A stretch of 64,000 nucleotides of DNA from Shewanella dokdonensis (GTDB taxonomy: Bacteria; Pseudomonadota; Gammaproteobacteria; Enterobacterales; Shewanellaceae): NCBI RefSeq assembly GCF_018394335.1, contig NZ_CP074572.1:3720001-3784000 (forward strand). The letters run 5' to 3'. A program made the position numbers and the translations under genes. Shown here one piece after another: positions 37,024-46,832 of this stretch. The notes beneath the pieces are model-generated. The model was not told where the DNA came from. It searched no databases and worked only from the letters and a program-made list of their open reading frames with translations. Numbering within the stretch: position 1 is the stretch's first letter; the number at the start of each line of letters is the position of its first letter.

Positions 37024-38790
37024 ATGAACCCAATCCAAGCCCCCACATTAGAAATGAATTTTCTGCTGCAGCAGGTGTTCGATGCTGGCAATGTTTGGCA
37101 GAAATTGCCAGCCATTGCGGAACTACTCGATTTGGAAACCGCCTCGGCTATTTTGGAAGAGGGCAGCCGATTTTGCAGCGAGCAGATCCAGCCGTTGAAC
37201 CAGCGTGGTGATGCGCAAGGCGTAGGATTTGATGGCATACAAGTGACTACGCCAGCGGGCTATCCTGAGGTATTCCGCCAGTATGCCGCCGGTGGTTGGG
37301 TTGGTTTGTGTGGCGAGCCAGAATTTGGTGGCATGGGCATGCCCAAAATGTTGGGGGTGCTATTGGATGAGATGGGGTATAGCGCAAGTAATGCTTTTAC
37401 GCTTTATGGCGCGCTCACTGCCGGTGCGGCATTGTGTATTCACGCGCATGGTTCTGAAGCGCTGAAAGCCTTATATCTGCCCAAGTTATATTCTGGTGAG
37501 TGGGCAGGGGCAATGGATATGACAGAACCGCAAGCGGGTTCCGATCTGCGCAATATTGCCACGCGTGCAGAACCTCAGGCTGATGGCAGTTACCGCATTA
37601 ACGGCAGCAAGATGTTTATTACCGGCGGTGATCATGATCTGACCAGCAATGTGATCCATCTGGTGCTGGCGAAAATCCAGGGCAGCGACGGTATTTCGCT
37701 GTTCCTCGTCCCCAAATTCAAAGTCAATGCCGCTGGTGATATTGGCGATGCTAACGGCGTCACCGTCGGCGCGATAGAGCACAAGATGGGCCTCAAAGGT
37801 TCGGCCACTTGTGTCATGAATTACGATGATGCCGAGGGTTACCTGATAGGAAGAGCTAATCGTGGCTTGATCTGTATGTTTACCATGATGAACTATGAAC
37901 GGTTATCGATTGGTATTCAGGGACTTGGCAGCGCGCAATGCGCTTATCAAATGGCCACTGCTTATGCCAAAGAACGCTTGCAAGGGCTGGCGGCTGGCGG
38001 TTCACCTACGGGGGCTAAAGCTGATCCGCTCGTGGTGCATGGTGATGTGCGGCGTATGCTGATGAGTATCAGGGCGCTCACTGAAGCGGGGCGTGCGTTA
38101 GCTATGATGACCGGCATGCAGCTTGATGGCGCCAAGTATGCTGCCACCGAGAGCGAAAAACAGCAGGCCAGCAAATTTGCGGCATTATTGACGCCGGTGG
38201 CTAAGGCGTTTCTCAGTGATCGTGGGTTTGATGCCTGTGTCACAGCACAGCAGGTCTTTGGTGGACACGGTTATATCAGTGAAACCGGTATTGAACAGTT
38301 GGTGCGAGACACCCGTATTGCGCAGATTTATGAAGGCACTAACGGCATTCAAGCCATTGATTTTCTTGGACGGAAACTGGCAGGCGATAATCTGGCCACT
38401 GTGACTGAGTTCTTTGGCCTGTTGCAGCAACAGCAGCAGTCATGTGCGCCGATATTTGTGAAAGAACAACAGCAGTTACAGCAGTTACAGCAGCAATTCC
38501 TCGATGTTATTGCGGCAGTTAACCAGCAGAAACACGATAATCCGGCATTGATTAACGCGGTTGCCGTAGATGCGCTAGATGCTTTTGGTTATCTGTTATA
38601 TGGCCATTTCTGGTTGATGATGGCTGACCGGGCGTTGAAGGCAACAGAACTGCCAGCGGCGTTTGTCAGTGGTAAACAGCAACTGTGTCACTACTATTTT
38701 GCGAAGCAGTTACCCAAAGTCGCTATGCACTTAGCGGCTGTTGCCGCGGGCGATGATACCGTGATGCAGCCAGTATCCGACTGGTTCTAA
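37024..38790 (+). CDS. Acyl-CoA dehydrogenase, long (about 590 residue) form
   Basis: 588 residues. Order: N-terminal helical domain; GLCGEPEFGGMG; FAD/acyl-CoA region MDMTEPQAGSDLRNI and FITGGDHDLTSN; GLICMFTMMNYERLSIG; and catalytic Glu in IYEGTNGIQAIDFLGRKL (about 440). An extra C-terminal domain of about 120 residues marks the long subgroup that includes DmdC (methylmercaptopropionyl-CoA dehydrogenase) and similar beta-oxidation enzymes. The substrate cannot be told. Monocistronic, with a hairpin at its end (38816-38842). Confidence 0.9.
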   Translation: MNPIQAPTLEMNFLLQQVFDAGNVWQKLPAIAELLDLETASAILEEGSRFCSEQIQPLNQRGDAQGVGFDGIQVTTPAGYPEVFRQYAAGGWVGLCGEPEFGGMGMPKMLGVLLDEMGYSASNAFTLYGALTAGAALCIHAHGSEALKALYLPKLYSGEWAGAMDMTEPQAGSDLRNIATRAEPQADGSYRINGSKMFITGGDHDLTSNVIHLVLAKIQGSDGISLFLVPKFKVNAAGDIGDANGVTVGAIEHKMGLKGSATCVMNYDDAEGYLIGRANRGLICMFTMMNYERLSIGIQGLGSAQCAYQMATAYAKERLQGLAAGGSPTGAKADPLVVHGDVRRMLMSIRALTEAGRALAMMTGMQLDGAKYAATESEKQQASKFAALLTPVAKAFLSDRGFDACVTAQQVFGGHGYISETGIEQLVRDTRIAQIYEGTNGIQAIDFLGRKLAGDNLATVTEFFGLLQQQQQSCAPIFVKEQQQLQQLQQQFLDVIAAVNQQKHDNPALINAVAVDALDAFGYLLYGHFWLMMADRALKATELPAAFVSGKQQLCHYYFAKQLPKVAMHLAAVAAGDDTVMQPVSDWF

Positions 38791-38815
38791 TCTTGTGATT
38801 ATCCGTTAAATAATC

Positions 38816-38842
38816 GGTGCCTGTATTATCGGGCACCTTTTT
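38816..38842 (+). terminator. Terminator after the acyl-CoA dehydrogenase gene, overlapping the dacB 3' end
   Basis: GGTGCC / GGCACC 6-bp stem (38816-38821 with 38832-38837) followed by TTTTT on the plus strand. The right arm lies inside the last codons of the convergent dacB gene. Confidence 0.7.
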
Positions 38843-40296
38843 GCTGCGAGAGTGCTGCCGCGGGTTCTACCGGTAAATGCTGTTGCAGCGCAGGCATCAC
38901 TGCCGCCATAAAGCTGCGTTTATGTTTCTCTGCCTGAGGATTTAGCCCATTTTCCAACACCACAAACAGATAACGGTTCTTATCATGTGTGGCATCACCA
39001 GAGAGAAATCCTGCAAGATTTTGTACCCCACTCATGCTACCGGTTTTGGCCACCACTGCACCACGTAACGGGCTACGATTAAATGGGCGCTTGTACTGCA
39101 ATGTGCCGCTGATCCCCGCCTTGGGTAATACCTCGGTCAGCCACTGTAATGCCGGGCGACGCTGTATTTGCTGTAACAGTTGGGCGAGTTGTCGGGCACT
39201 GAGTAAGTTGTAGCGTGATAGCCCTGAGCCATCGGCAATATTACTGCTGGACATCGAGATGCCAAACTGCTCCAGCGTTTCTTTAACGGTGCGACTACCG
39301 GCTGCAAAACCCGCATGTTTACCGAAGCGTTGCTGGCCTGCCTGTTTGAGCAGCGTATCGGCAATCAGATTATCTGAATCAAGTAACATCTCACTGATTA
39401 ACTGACTCAGCGGTTCCGAACGGTTATCAAACAGCAAAGTGGCAGCCGGGGGAATGTCAGTCGCAATACTGACCGGCCCTTTAAAGGCAAATTGCTGTTG
39501 GTAGATGGCGCTCACCACATCGGCGGCATAACGCGAAGGATCGTTAACCGCAATGGCGAGTGGCAAGGGGCACTCCCAGCATAACATCCGGTTAACTGAT
39601 AGTGATTATCGGGCTGTAGCTGTAACCGCAACTGGCAGAATGCTTGTTGTTTTTGGGGATCAAAATAAGCGTTAGAACGCACGGATATTGGGGCTGGTAG
39701 CAGCGGTTTTACCTGAGTAGTCTGGTCACGTTGCAGCAGTAGTGCTTTGACACAATTTTGATCAATCACAAAACTGGAGACCGGGGCTGCGTAACAAATT
39801 CCTAGGTCGTCCCATACCCATCCCGGAGCCTGCCATTGGCTATCGTTACTGCCCACCAATACCAGTTTGCCAGTGATATGCTGAATCCCGCTGTCGGCCA
39901 GTTTAGCCGCCATCTGCGCCAGTTGCGCACGGGTTAAGCGGGGTCACCATCGAATTGCAGATACAGATCCCCGTTAAGTATACCGTTTTCAGTTTTGCCG
40001 GTAGTATACAGGCGGGTATGAAAGCGGAAATCTTCCCCAAGCACTTGCCATGCGGTAACGGCGGTAAGTAGTTTCTGGGTGCTGGCAGGCAGCATCAGTA
40101 CATCGGGGTTATGGCTGACCAGCACTTCGCCGCTGTGAGTATCTTGTACCCATAAGGCGGTTTGTGAGTCAGTAGGCAGCAGTGGTTGCAACCAGTTGGG
40201 TAATATCGCGGCACTGGGGCTGCATGAAAGCAGTAACCAGCCAAGTCCTGTTAGCCCTTGTGTCCAGCGCCGGAGCCCGTTAGATCTAATTGTCAT
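38826..40296 (-). CDS. dacB: D-alanyl-D-alanine carboxypeptidase/endopeptidase DacB (PBP4), two frameshifts
   Basis: Starts at 40296 with a signal peptide (LTGLGWLLLSCSPSAA). Active-site motifs are PASTQKLLTAV (SxxK, about 68), SSSNIADGSGLSRYN (SxN) and VVAKTGSMSG (KTG). The frame breaks at CCCC near 39946 (repaired: QFDGDPRLTRAQLAQMAA) and at CCCC near 39567 (repaired: GCYAGSAPLPLAIAVNDPSR). With one base at each, length is 490 residues, like E. coli PBP4 (477). It trims D-Ala and cuts peptidoglycan crosslinks in the periplasm. Its ATG lies inside the end of the small gene at 40286-40450. Confidence 0.9.
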
Positions 40297-40450
40297 CCTT
40301 TTCCATTAACCGATAAAATTTAAGTGTGACAAAGATGACCAATACGATATACAGCGGTAATACCAGCGGGCCAAGCCAATCTTTAAAATGGAAAATTCCC
40401 CAAGCGGCTACCAATGTCAGTAATAGCGGTATCCAGATATTACGTATCAT
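40286..40450 (-). CDS. Small membrane protein overlapping the start of dacB (54 residues)
   Basis: ATG at 40450 with AGGAA six bases upstream, TAG at 40286-40288. The 54-residue product has two hydrophobic segments (IWIPLLLTLVAAWGIF and LGPLVLPLYIVLVIFVTL) around HFKDW, and a charged tail MEKDDN. It overlaps the first 11 bp of dacB, which points to translational coupling. The good ribosome site and strongly hydrophobic pattern make it more than a chance frame. No family recognised. Confidence 0.65.
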   Translation of the reverse strand: MIRNIWIPLLLTLVAAWGIFHFKDWLGPLVLPLYIVLVIFVTLKFYRLMEKDDN

Positions 40451-40770
40451 GTTGATTCCTGTTTTGTCGCAATGGTGAGTCAGTCATACTGACACGATAA
40501 ACCGTGGATCTTTGGTATGATTTGGCACCTTTGCAATCATTTTACTGTGAACACCGACACAAGCGCACATTAATTGTACAAAACAGGCACAATTTGAGTG
40601 CATCTACTTCTCGTTCCGGGAGAAAACGCTTGCTCCGCTGGTCACAAGTGAGTAAGTTCTATTGCCTTAAATCAGCCGCAACCTTTATCATCGCGGCATT
40701 TTCATGTGATGTCCCGACAAAAGGTACAGGGATCATGCGGTTCGGGATAGCTAGAGTGTAGGAGGATGCC
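40451..40770. other. Intergenic region between the dacB unit and pssA
   Basis: 320 bp between divergent genes. TGGTATGAT at 40514-40522 is an extended -10-like sequence facing pssA, without a good -35. An 85-codon frame at 40504-40761 has no protein-like features. AGGAGG at 40760-40765 is the pssA ribosome site. Confidence 0.45.
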
Positions 40771-42077
40771 TTGCTGGATCAGCTAGGTGGCATTGCTATA
40801 AGCCCTGAGTCAATACAGTGGCTGTTGACCCCAAAAAATTCAAAGAAACCCTGATCGATAGCATTAACGCAGCCGAGCGGGTTATCTATATTGCAGCGTT
40901 ATATCTTGAAGATGATGAAGCTGGGCGTGAAGTGCTGGCGGCATTGCTTAATGCCAAGGCTCGCCGACCAGCACTGGATATCAAGGTACTGGTTGATTTT
41001 CATCGTGCTCGTCGCGGGCTGATTGGCCATAAAGGCGACAGTGGTAACTACCAGCTCTATCGTAAACTGATGGCCACTGCGGCGCACCCGTTCACCATTT
41101 ATGGGGTTCCGGTAAAGTCTCGTGAATTTCTGGGCGTGCTACATCTCAAGGGATTTGTGATTGACGATGCGGTGATATACAGCGGCGCTAGCCTCAATAA
41201 TATCTATCTGCACCAGCAAGAACGGTATCGGCTTGATCGCTATTATCTGCTGAAATCCGCCGAATTGGCGGCCAGCATGCGCAATATGATTGATGAATAT
41301 ATCTTGTCACACCGGGCGGTGGTCAGCTTGAGTGAGCCGCAGGATATATTGCCTGAGCGACACGAATTACGTGCTTTTAAGCAACAGCTTAGCGATGCGC
41401 ATTATGATTTCCGCGAAACTCATGCGCCGCTGCGCTTGACCCCAATGGTGGGTCTGGGACGCAAGCAAAATCTGCTGAACAACACAGTGCTGCAAATGGT
41501 AAAAGAGTCGCGCCAGTCCTTGTTTGTCTGTACGCCTTATTTCAATCCCCCATATCTGTTGATGCGGGCCTTGGCGAAGCATTTGCGCAGCGGTCGCAAA
41601 TTAGACATTGTGGTGGGCGACAAGACCGCAAATGATTTTTTCATACCGGTTGATCAACCGTTTTCCACTATTGGCGCTTTACCTTACCTATATGAGCAAT
41701 CGCTGCGAAAATTTGCCAAACGGCAGCAGTGGGCGATTGATAGCGGTTTGTTACGCATCCACCTGTGGCACCATGAACGCAATAGCTTTCATCTGAAAGG
41801 GATTAGCATGGATGACCGCAAACATCTGTTGACCGGCAGTAACCTAAACCCTCGGGCATGGGCACTGGATTTGGAAAACGGTATTCTGTTGCACGATGAA
41901 CAGCAGGTGCTAGCACCTAAGTTCCGCGACGAGCAGCAACAGCTATTGCAATATACGCGGCAGATTTTGCATTACAGTCAGCTAGAAACCTTGCAAAGCT
42001 ACCCGGCAGCGGTGAAAAAGATCCTGACAAGGATCCGGCGGTTACGCGCCGATTTCTTTCTGCGTCGCATTCTCTGA
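40771..42077 (+). CDS. pssA: CDP-diacylglycerol--serine O-phosphatidyltransferase PssA (TTG start; frameshift in an A run)
   Basis: TTG 40771 stands 5 bp after AGGAGG and opens LLDQLGGIAISPESIQWLLT. The frame breaks at the six-A run near 40837; one A restores TPKKFKETLIDSINAAERV. Length is then 435 residues (E. coli 451). The two phospholipase D motifs are GVLHLKGFVIDDAVIYSGAS (HxK near 130) and NSFHLKGISMDDRKHLLTGS. NDFFIPVDQPFSTIGALPYLYE is nearly identical to E. coli. It makes phosphatidylserine, the precursor of phosphatidylethanolamine. Using the frame from GTG 40818 alone would cut the N-terminus. The stop overlaps the next ATG. Confidence 0.92.
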
Positions 42078-42856
42078 TGACAATATCACCACCATTAGCC
42101 GCTGAGATGCCAGCGCAACATGCGGTGCATCGTCTGCATGCTTATCGGCAGTCGATTGCCACCAGGCCTTATGCGGCTCGCGGCATGAAAGTGCAGCGTT
42201 GTGGCAATTGCTTGTTGCCACAGCAGATTTGTACCTGTAGCAGTCGTAAGCTGCTACAGTCGCAGACCGCTTTTGCGCTGGTGATGTATGATACCGAAGT
42301 GTTGAAACCCAGTAATAGCGGGCGGCTTATTGCCGATCTGATCCCTGATACGCATGCGTTTTTGTGGTCTCGTACCCAGCCAGACCCTCAGCTATTGGCG
42401 TTGTTACAGCAACCCGAATATCAACCGTTTCTGGTATTTCCAGGGGATTATGCCTTGCCGGGGCAGCAGATTATCGAAGTGCAGCCACAGATGCCGCCTT
42501 TAGCATTACGCTTTGACCAAGCGCGCACACCACTGTTTGTCCTGTTAGATGGTTGCTGGCGTGAAGCGGTGAAGATGTTTCGCAAGAGCCCATACTTGCA
42601 ACAGTTGCCGCTGATATCGTTTCATCCCGATACGCTGGCATCTTACCAACTGCGTAAAGGGCAACGGGAGTTTCAACTAGGAACGGCGGAAGTCGCTGCA
42701 ATGACACTCGCGGCCTGGGGTGAACAAGCCAATGCCACTATGTTGCAGATGTGGTTCAGCATCTTTGTCGAAGCCACGCTTTGGAGTCGCAGTGCCCGCT
42801 CACCAGAATGTTTCGCCCGCATGCAGGCGCTACTGGCAGAATTTAACGCACGGTAG
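42077..42856 (+). CDS. DTW domain protein, tRNA-uridine aminocarboxypropyltransferase type
   Basis: 259 residues. N-terminal zinc-binding segment RCGNCLLPQQICTCSS is followed by ALVMYDTEVLKPSNSGRLI and LLDGCWREAVKMFRKSPYL, where the DTW motif reads DGCW. Family members TapT (E. coli) add acp to uridine 47 in tRNAs using SAM. The ATG overlaps the pssA stop (TGATG), so translation is coupled. Assignment to tRNA modification follows from the family; the exact site is not known. Confidence 0.82.
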   Translation: MTISPPLAAEMPAQHAVHRLHAYRQSIATRPYAARGMKVQRCGNCLLPQQICTCSSRKLLQSQTAFALVMYDTEVLKPSNSGRLIADLIPDTHAFLWSRTQPDPQLLALLQQPEYQPFLVFPGDYALPGQQIIEVQPQMPPLALRFDQARTPLFVLLDGCWREAVKMFRKSPYLQQLPLISFHPDTLASYQLRKGQREFQLGTAEVAAMTLAAWGEQANATMLQMWFSIFVEATLWSRSARSPECFARMQALLAEFNAR

Positions 42857-43094
42857 CGTTGGACAGCAAGGCAATCTCATACCAAGTAATAAAGATTGAT
42901 ACTGAGATTAAACTTTGCGTACTAATATGGCTGCGTTCTGCTTGGATACAGCCATTCTTAATTACGGAATGCCCCTATTTAGTTGTATCTCACTTAATGG
43001 GGGACTCGATAAAATCATTCCTGTTACCAAAATATTCGTAATACTATAAAGAAACGATGTTAACTGTAGCAGCCTAAAGAACTACTAGTTGGTC

Positions 43095-43685
43095 TTATGG
43101 AAGTGAGATTCCCAATCCGGTTAACGTTTCAGTAGTCATTGTTCCTGTGACCTTAAAAAACATATTCTGTTGGTACTGCTTTAATGCTGCAGATGTATTC
43201 GGTCCCATCATTCCATCAATAGCCCCTATCTTATAGCCTTTGCTAACAAGTGCAATTTGAACCCTCATCACCAATGCCTTCAGGGAATCATTACTCCCTT
43301 GATAAGATTTTGAACTCGCTGTCGAATTGCTTTGAACCGCAGGACTAGGATATGTAGGACTATTAGGCTGAGTATAAATAGGACTAGACGTGGTTGGGTA
43401 GGAACTGGTTCCTGTCCTAGAAGAATAATGAGATCTGTGGCTTGAATGTGAGCGGTGGCTAGAATGCGAGCGATGTCCCGCATACAAGTTTTTGGCATTC
43501 GAATTTATTTGCATGTCAAAACTAACTAAACGATTCAACTGAGCATTATCTATATCTGTCGGCGTTATCGTTTGTAAGGCATAAGCATGTGGAGCCAATA
43601 AGGTACTACTACCCACAGAAGCTATAGACATGGTCGGAAGAACACTACTTATTAATTGCCAAAATTTTTTAAGTTCTACTATCAT
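43095..43685 (-). CDS. hxsA: His-Xaa-Ser repeat protein HxsA (modified precursor of the Hxs system)
   Basis: 196 residues. A hydrophobic N-terminal region (LISSVLPTMSIASVGSSTLL) is followed by ALQTITPTDI and could be a signal sequence. Residues 71-88 are six exact tandem H-x-S triplets (HRS HSS HRS HSS HRS HYS). A Ser/Thr/Pro/Tyr-rich linker follows. Residues about 133-196 form a peptidoglycan-binding (PG_binding_1) domain with VSKGYKIGAIDGMMGPNTSA and ALKQYQQN. HxsA is the presumed substrate of HxsB/HxsC; the product is likely to be exported and attached to the cell wall. It overlaps the end of hxsC by 17 bp. Intact. Confidence 0.88.
   Translation of the reverse strand: MIVELKKFWQLISSVLPTMSIASVGSSTLLAPHAYALQTITPTDIDNAQLNRLVSFDMQINSNAKNLYAGHRSHSSHRSHSSHRSHYSSRTGTSSYPTTSSPIYTQPNSPTYPSPAVQSNSTASSKSYQGSNDSLKALVMRVQIALVSKGYKIGAIDGMMGPNTSAALKQYQQNMFFKVTGTMTTETLTGLGISLP
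43422..43475 (-). repeat. Tandem His-Xaa-Ser codon repeat in hxsA
   Basis: 54 bp coding for six HxS triplets with alternating HRS and HSS and a final HYS. Codons differ from repeat to repeat, so the protein pattern rather than DNA slippage appears to be kept. The probable modification site of the Hxs radical SAM enzymes. Confidence 0.85.
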
Positions 43686-44872
43686 TTTCAGCTCTCCTTT
43701 CTAACTGAATAGGTTTAACTTTCTGCTGACTAAATCGTTGGGTATGAGATTTGAAAAAACCACCACAAAGGTGTTGTTCTTCACAGTGTTCGCATTCATT
43801 CCTGTAGCTGTTTTTCCAATCGGAAATACTTTGTACAGCGATAGATCGCAGTGATTTTGGAACATGACATCGCGGAATGTTATACAGAACCGTATCGAGT
43901 CCAGAGCGCAGTAGCACTTGGGTACCTTCGCGTAACTCTTCTTGGTAGTCATTTAAATCACACCACACAGCTTTATAATTTGTTCTGGCGTATCCAGTAG
44001 GTTCTATACCCATTAAGGCAACGGTAGTGACAAATGGAAGGTTTCTCGCAATGAACTCAGATATTTCTATTATGTTTTCAATTACTGGTCGTGTAAGTAC
44101 GATTCTTAGTTCGATTTGAGCTCCGACGTGCCCAAGATTGTAGAGTCCATGCATCACTCTGTTAAAGGAACCAGGAATTTGCGTGTGATAATCATGCATC
44201 TGAGGGGTAGAACCATAGATGGGAACCCCCATAAAATTTGTTGATGTCCCAGCTGAACAATCTCGTTTACATAGCGATAGTCTTCAAAAGCTGTCCCATT
44301 GGTCAGAATATGTAGTAACGTTGATGGCAGAGCTTTCTTTGCATGCTTAAGTAACGATAGAAATTCGTTGCGTGCTAATGTCGGCTCGCCTCCACTAATT
44401 CCTAAAATAGGGATATTTGAATCGATGAGTTCCAATAATTTATGGCACTCATCTATTCGCCAGTCATCATCTAAGTTTCTGGGAGGCTGGGAGCACATTA
44501 TGCACTTGTGATTGCATTGCTCTGTGACAAAAAGCAGATTCGATGCGCTTCGACGGCGATATAGAATATCAACTCTATTTTCGGTGAAAACAATAACATC
44601 TCCAGTCGCAATGATTTCGGGATATTCCAGTTTACAGATAACAGGGATTTGTAAGTTGGTTGGTATAATTTCACCACTTTGAATGACAACGGCCCCCAAC
44701 CGAGGGTTAATAATTCTCTTTGACTTACATCATAAGTGGGCAGAAATAAACAGTATCTATCATTACATGTGCCTGTAGATACAAACTCATCTAGTCCTAA
44801 TACTTTCAGCATCCTTGAACCACTGAATGCTTTCACCTCCGCTCTGGTTTTTAATGGAATTCCTTTATCCAT
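43669..44872 (-). CDS. hxsC: His-Xaa-Ser system radical SAM maturase HxsC (two frameshifts in G runs)
   Basis: Starts MDKGIPLKTRAEVKAFSGSR. The frame breaks at the five-G runs near 44690 (repaired: LLTLGWGAVVIQSGEIIP) and near 44230 (repaired: QQILWGVPIYGSTPQMHDY). Repaired length is 401 residues. The radical SAM cluster motif is EQCNHKCIMCSQPP (Cx3Cx2C near residue 119), followed by LGISGGEPTL. A C-terminal auxiliary cysteine set reads NECEHCEEQHLCGGFF. It should make a SAM radical and modify HxsA. It overlaps hxsB (8 bp) and hxsA (17 bp). The function is from the family name; the reaction is not known to me. Confidence 0.88.
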
Positions 44873-46345
44873 TTGTTAGAGCCTCTTCGGTTGTCTGACA
44901 GATACTATGTGGCAGCCAGCTATTGAAAACAGCGCGATGAGATTTGTCGTCGAGTAATTTGAATATATATCGATAAAGAAACTTTTGCTTCGCACAGAAT
45001 GCACTAAAAGCTCGATGCCCAATCATGTCGCCATACCGTGAGTAGTTTTGTATTGGATTTGCCCCACAGTATGGTAAATAAGCACAATCAGAGCATCCAG
45101 GTAGGGCTTCAGCAATCCCTGCTTGCAAAATAGTGTTTAATACACTTGATGAAATTAACTCTTGATACGGATCATTAACAGAACCTAATGCAAGTGATTT
45201 ATCCCCCATCTCGACCAGCATCCTAGACTCATCAGATGGATACACTTTCCCATCATAGTTGTATACTAATACACCTGTACCATCTCCACATGGAGAGCGC
45301 ATATCGACATATCCAGTTGCCCGAGGTGTCAATATATTATTTAGCGCTAAAACCGCATTCACTTCATCGAGACGGTAGCCTTGCTGATTAACTTTTATGA
45401 TGTATTTAAGGGCTTGTTCATAGAACTTATTAAATTCATCTGATGAGTATCCAACCTTATTTTCTTTCTTCACAGCGAACCCATACATGTTCAATGGACG
45501 CAAGAAAATAGAATGAAAGCCAAGACGAACATACTCATCGATAATGGCCTTCGGCTCAGATAAGCTGCTACGAGTAATTGTGGTCATTCCTGCAATTCGG
45601 TCATTTTCTAGAACACTCCTAGCCATTTCGAGACCACATATCGTTTTTTCATAACTATTTGAGCAACTATTTGGCCGATTGAGTTGATGCAACCATTTAG
45701 GACCGTCAACCGATGTAGAAATATGTATGTTGTGGATATGAAAAAATTGAGCATTTCCATGTCTATATTCTGAAGACTTGTCGCTACAACAAACTGTAAA
45801 TTTTTTTGTTGAGTTTCATTTAATTCAATGCAAAGCTCTACAATGTACCTAAGTGTTTCAAATGCAAGTAACGGTTCGCCACCCTGAAATTCGACTGTTA
45901 GATTTTTTGCCGGTGATTCAAACATGCGCAACACAGCCTGTTTTGCAATACTAAGCGGCATGTCATATGTAACAGTGTCAGGGCTTCTTCGTGTAACTTG
46001 GCAGTATTCACATGAGTTTTCGCACTTCAGCGTTAAAACAAAAATATGTAGTGCTGGTCCATCAAACAGAAATGATTTTCTTGCTTTGTATTTTGCGCTA
46101 AAGGCTCTTAATGAAAAGTTGTTGTTTTCGCTGTAAATAAAGGACTTTGATTCAAGTTTTTGGAAAACTTTTCCTGATGTTACTAATCGCCCATCAATCA
46201 AATCGTTCAAATCTTCGAAATTCAAATAGCAATTTTCACCAACCTCATTGACAAGTAAAAACAAATCATCATTTATTCGTTCGAATCGAAAAGGTAGCAA
46301 TTGATAGCTAAGCGCTGAAAATGTGTGAGGGGGATTAACTCTCAT
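44865..46345 (-). CDS. hxsB: His-Xaa-Ser system radical SAM maturase HxsB (frameshift in a T run)
   Basis: Starts MRVNPPHTFSALSYQLLPFR. The radical SAM motif is LKCENSCEYCQV with Cys108, Cys112, Cys115, then VEFQGGEPLLAF. The frame breaks at the six-T run near 45747; one T restores MLNFFHIHNIHISTSVDGPK and WLHQLNRPN, giving 493 residues. A SPASM-like C-terminus has auxiliary cluster cysteines (CSDCAYLPYCGANPI, FSAFCAKQKF). The enzyme class modifies ribosomal peptides. It overlaps hxsD (11 bp) and hxsC (8 bp). Two radical SAM enzymes for one short repeat suggest two chemical steps or a two-part enzyme. Confidence 0.9.
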
Positions 46346-46649
46346 CAGTTGATGTCCTTAGAGAGTTACCTAGAGCCGCGTGGATTAATATTTCTTTAAC
46401 ATGCTTAGTTTGTGCATCGATTCTTTCCCGCAATTGATAGTCGATAACTGAAGTTTTCAGAGTACTAGACAGTTCTTCCGTTGAAGTCGTACTTGTTACA
46501 TGCATAGTGGAGGAAACTACGATTTTGTCTTTGTGGATACTGATGTCGAATACAGCAATATCCGCTAATTGGTAGCAGGCTTTAAGAACAGCCTCTTTGC
46601 TAAAAATTTTGCAATCAAATGATATGCTTAACTCTTTAACTTGGGCCAT
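46335..46649 (-). CDS. hxsD: His-Xaa-Ser system protein HxsD
   Basis: 104 residues, MAQVKELSISFDCKIFSKEA and on, predicted as a small alpha/beta cytosolic protein. The size, position as first gene, and overlap with hxsB match HxsD of the His-Xaa-Ser systems. An AAGGATT ribosome site precedes ATG 46649. Its role is not known; small partners in radical SAM peptide systems often recognise the precursor, which is a guess here. Confidence 0.8.
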   Translation of the reverse strand: MAQVKELSISFDCKIFSKEAVLKACYQLADIAVFDISIHKDKIVVSSTMHVTSTTSTEELSSTLKTSVIDYQLRERIDAQTKHVKEILIHAALGNSLRTSTDES

Positions 46650-46763
46650 TGATCTCGCAATCCTTTGCAGTGCTGCTGCAGATAGAATTAGTTTGAGGAT
46701 AAAAATACACCACTATAAGAGACTGAGATTTTACCTAGATCATAATTTTTACATATTAATAAC

Positions 46764-46792
46764 TTTATATCTTGTAGGTGAAGTGGTGACAA
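46764..46792 (-). promoter_or_regulatory. Sigma-70-like promoter of the hxsDBCA operon
   Basis: On the minus strand TTGTCA (46792-46787) and TATAAA (46769-46764) are 17 bp apart, five and five of six consensus bases. The start of transcription would be near 46757, leaving about 107 bases before hxsD. It lies between hxsD and the IS remnant. Confidence 0.6.
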
Positions 46793-46832
46793 TTAACATG
46801 GCTCAGCTATGCCCCATGCATCCTCAGGCGCT

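Noticed and set aside
40504..40761. 85-codon open frame before pssA
   Set aside because: No ribosome site of note, odd composition, and it ends in the pssA Shine-Dalgarno; it looks like chance in a promoter region.
43669..46345. hxsB and hxsC as pseudogenes
   Set aside because: The three breaks are of the same one-base homopolymer-loss type found in housekeeping genes of this window, and the repaired proteins keep all cysteine motifs.
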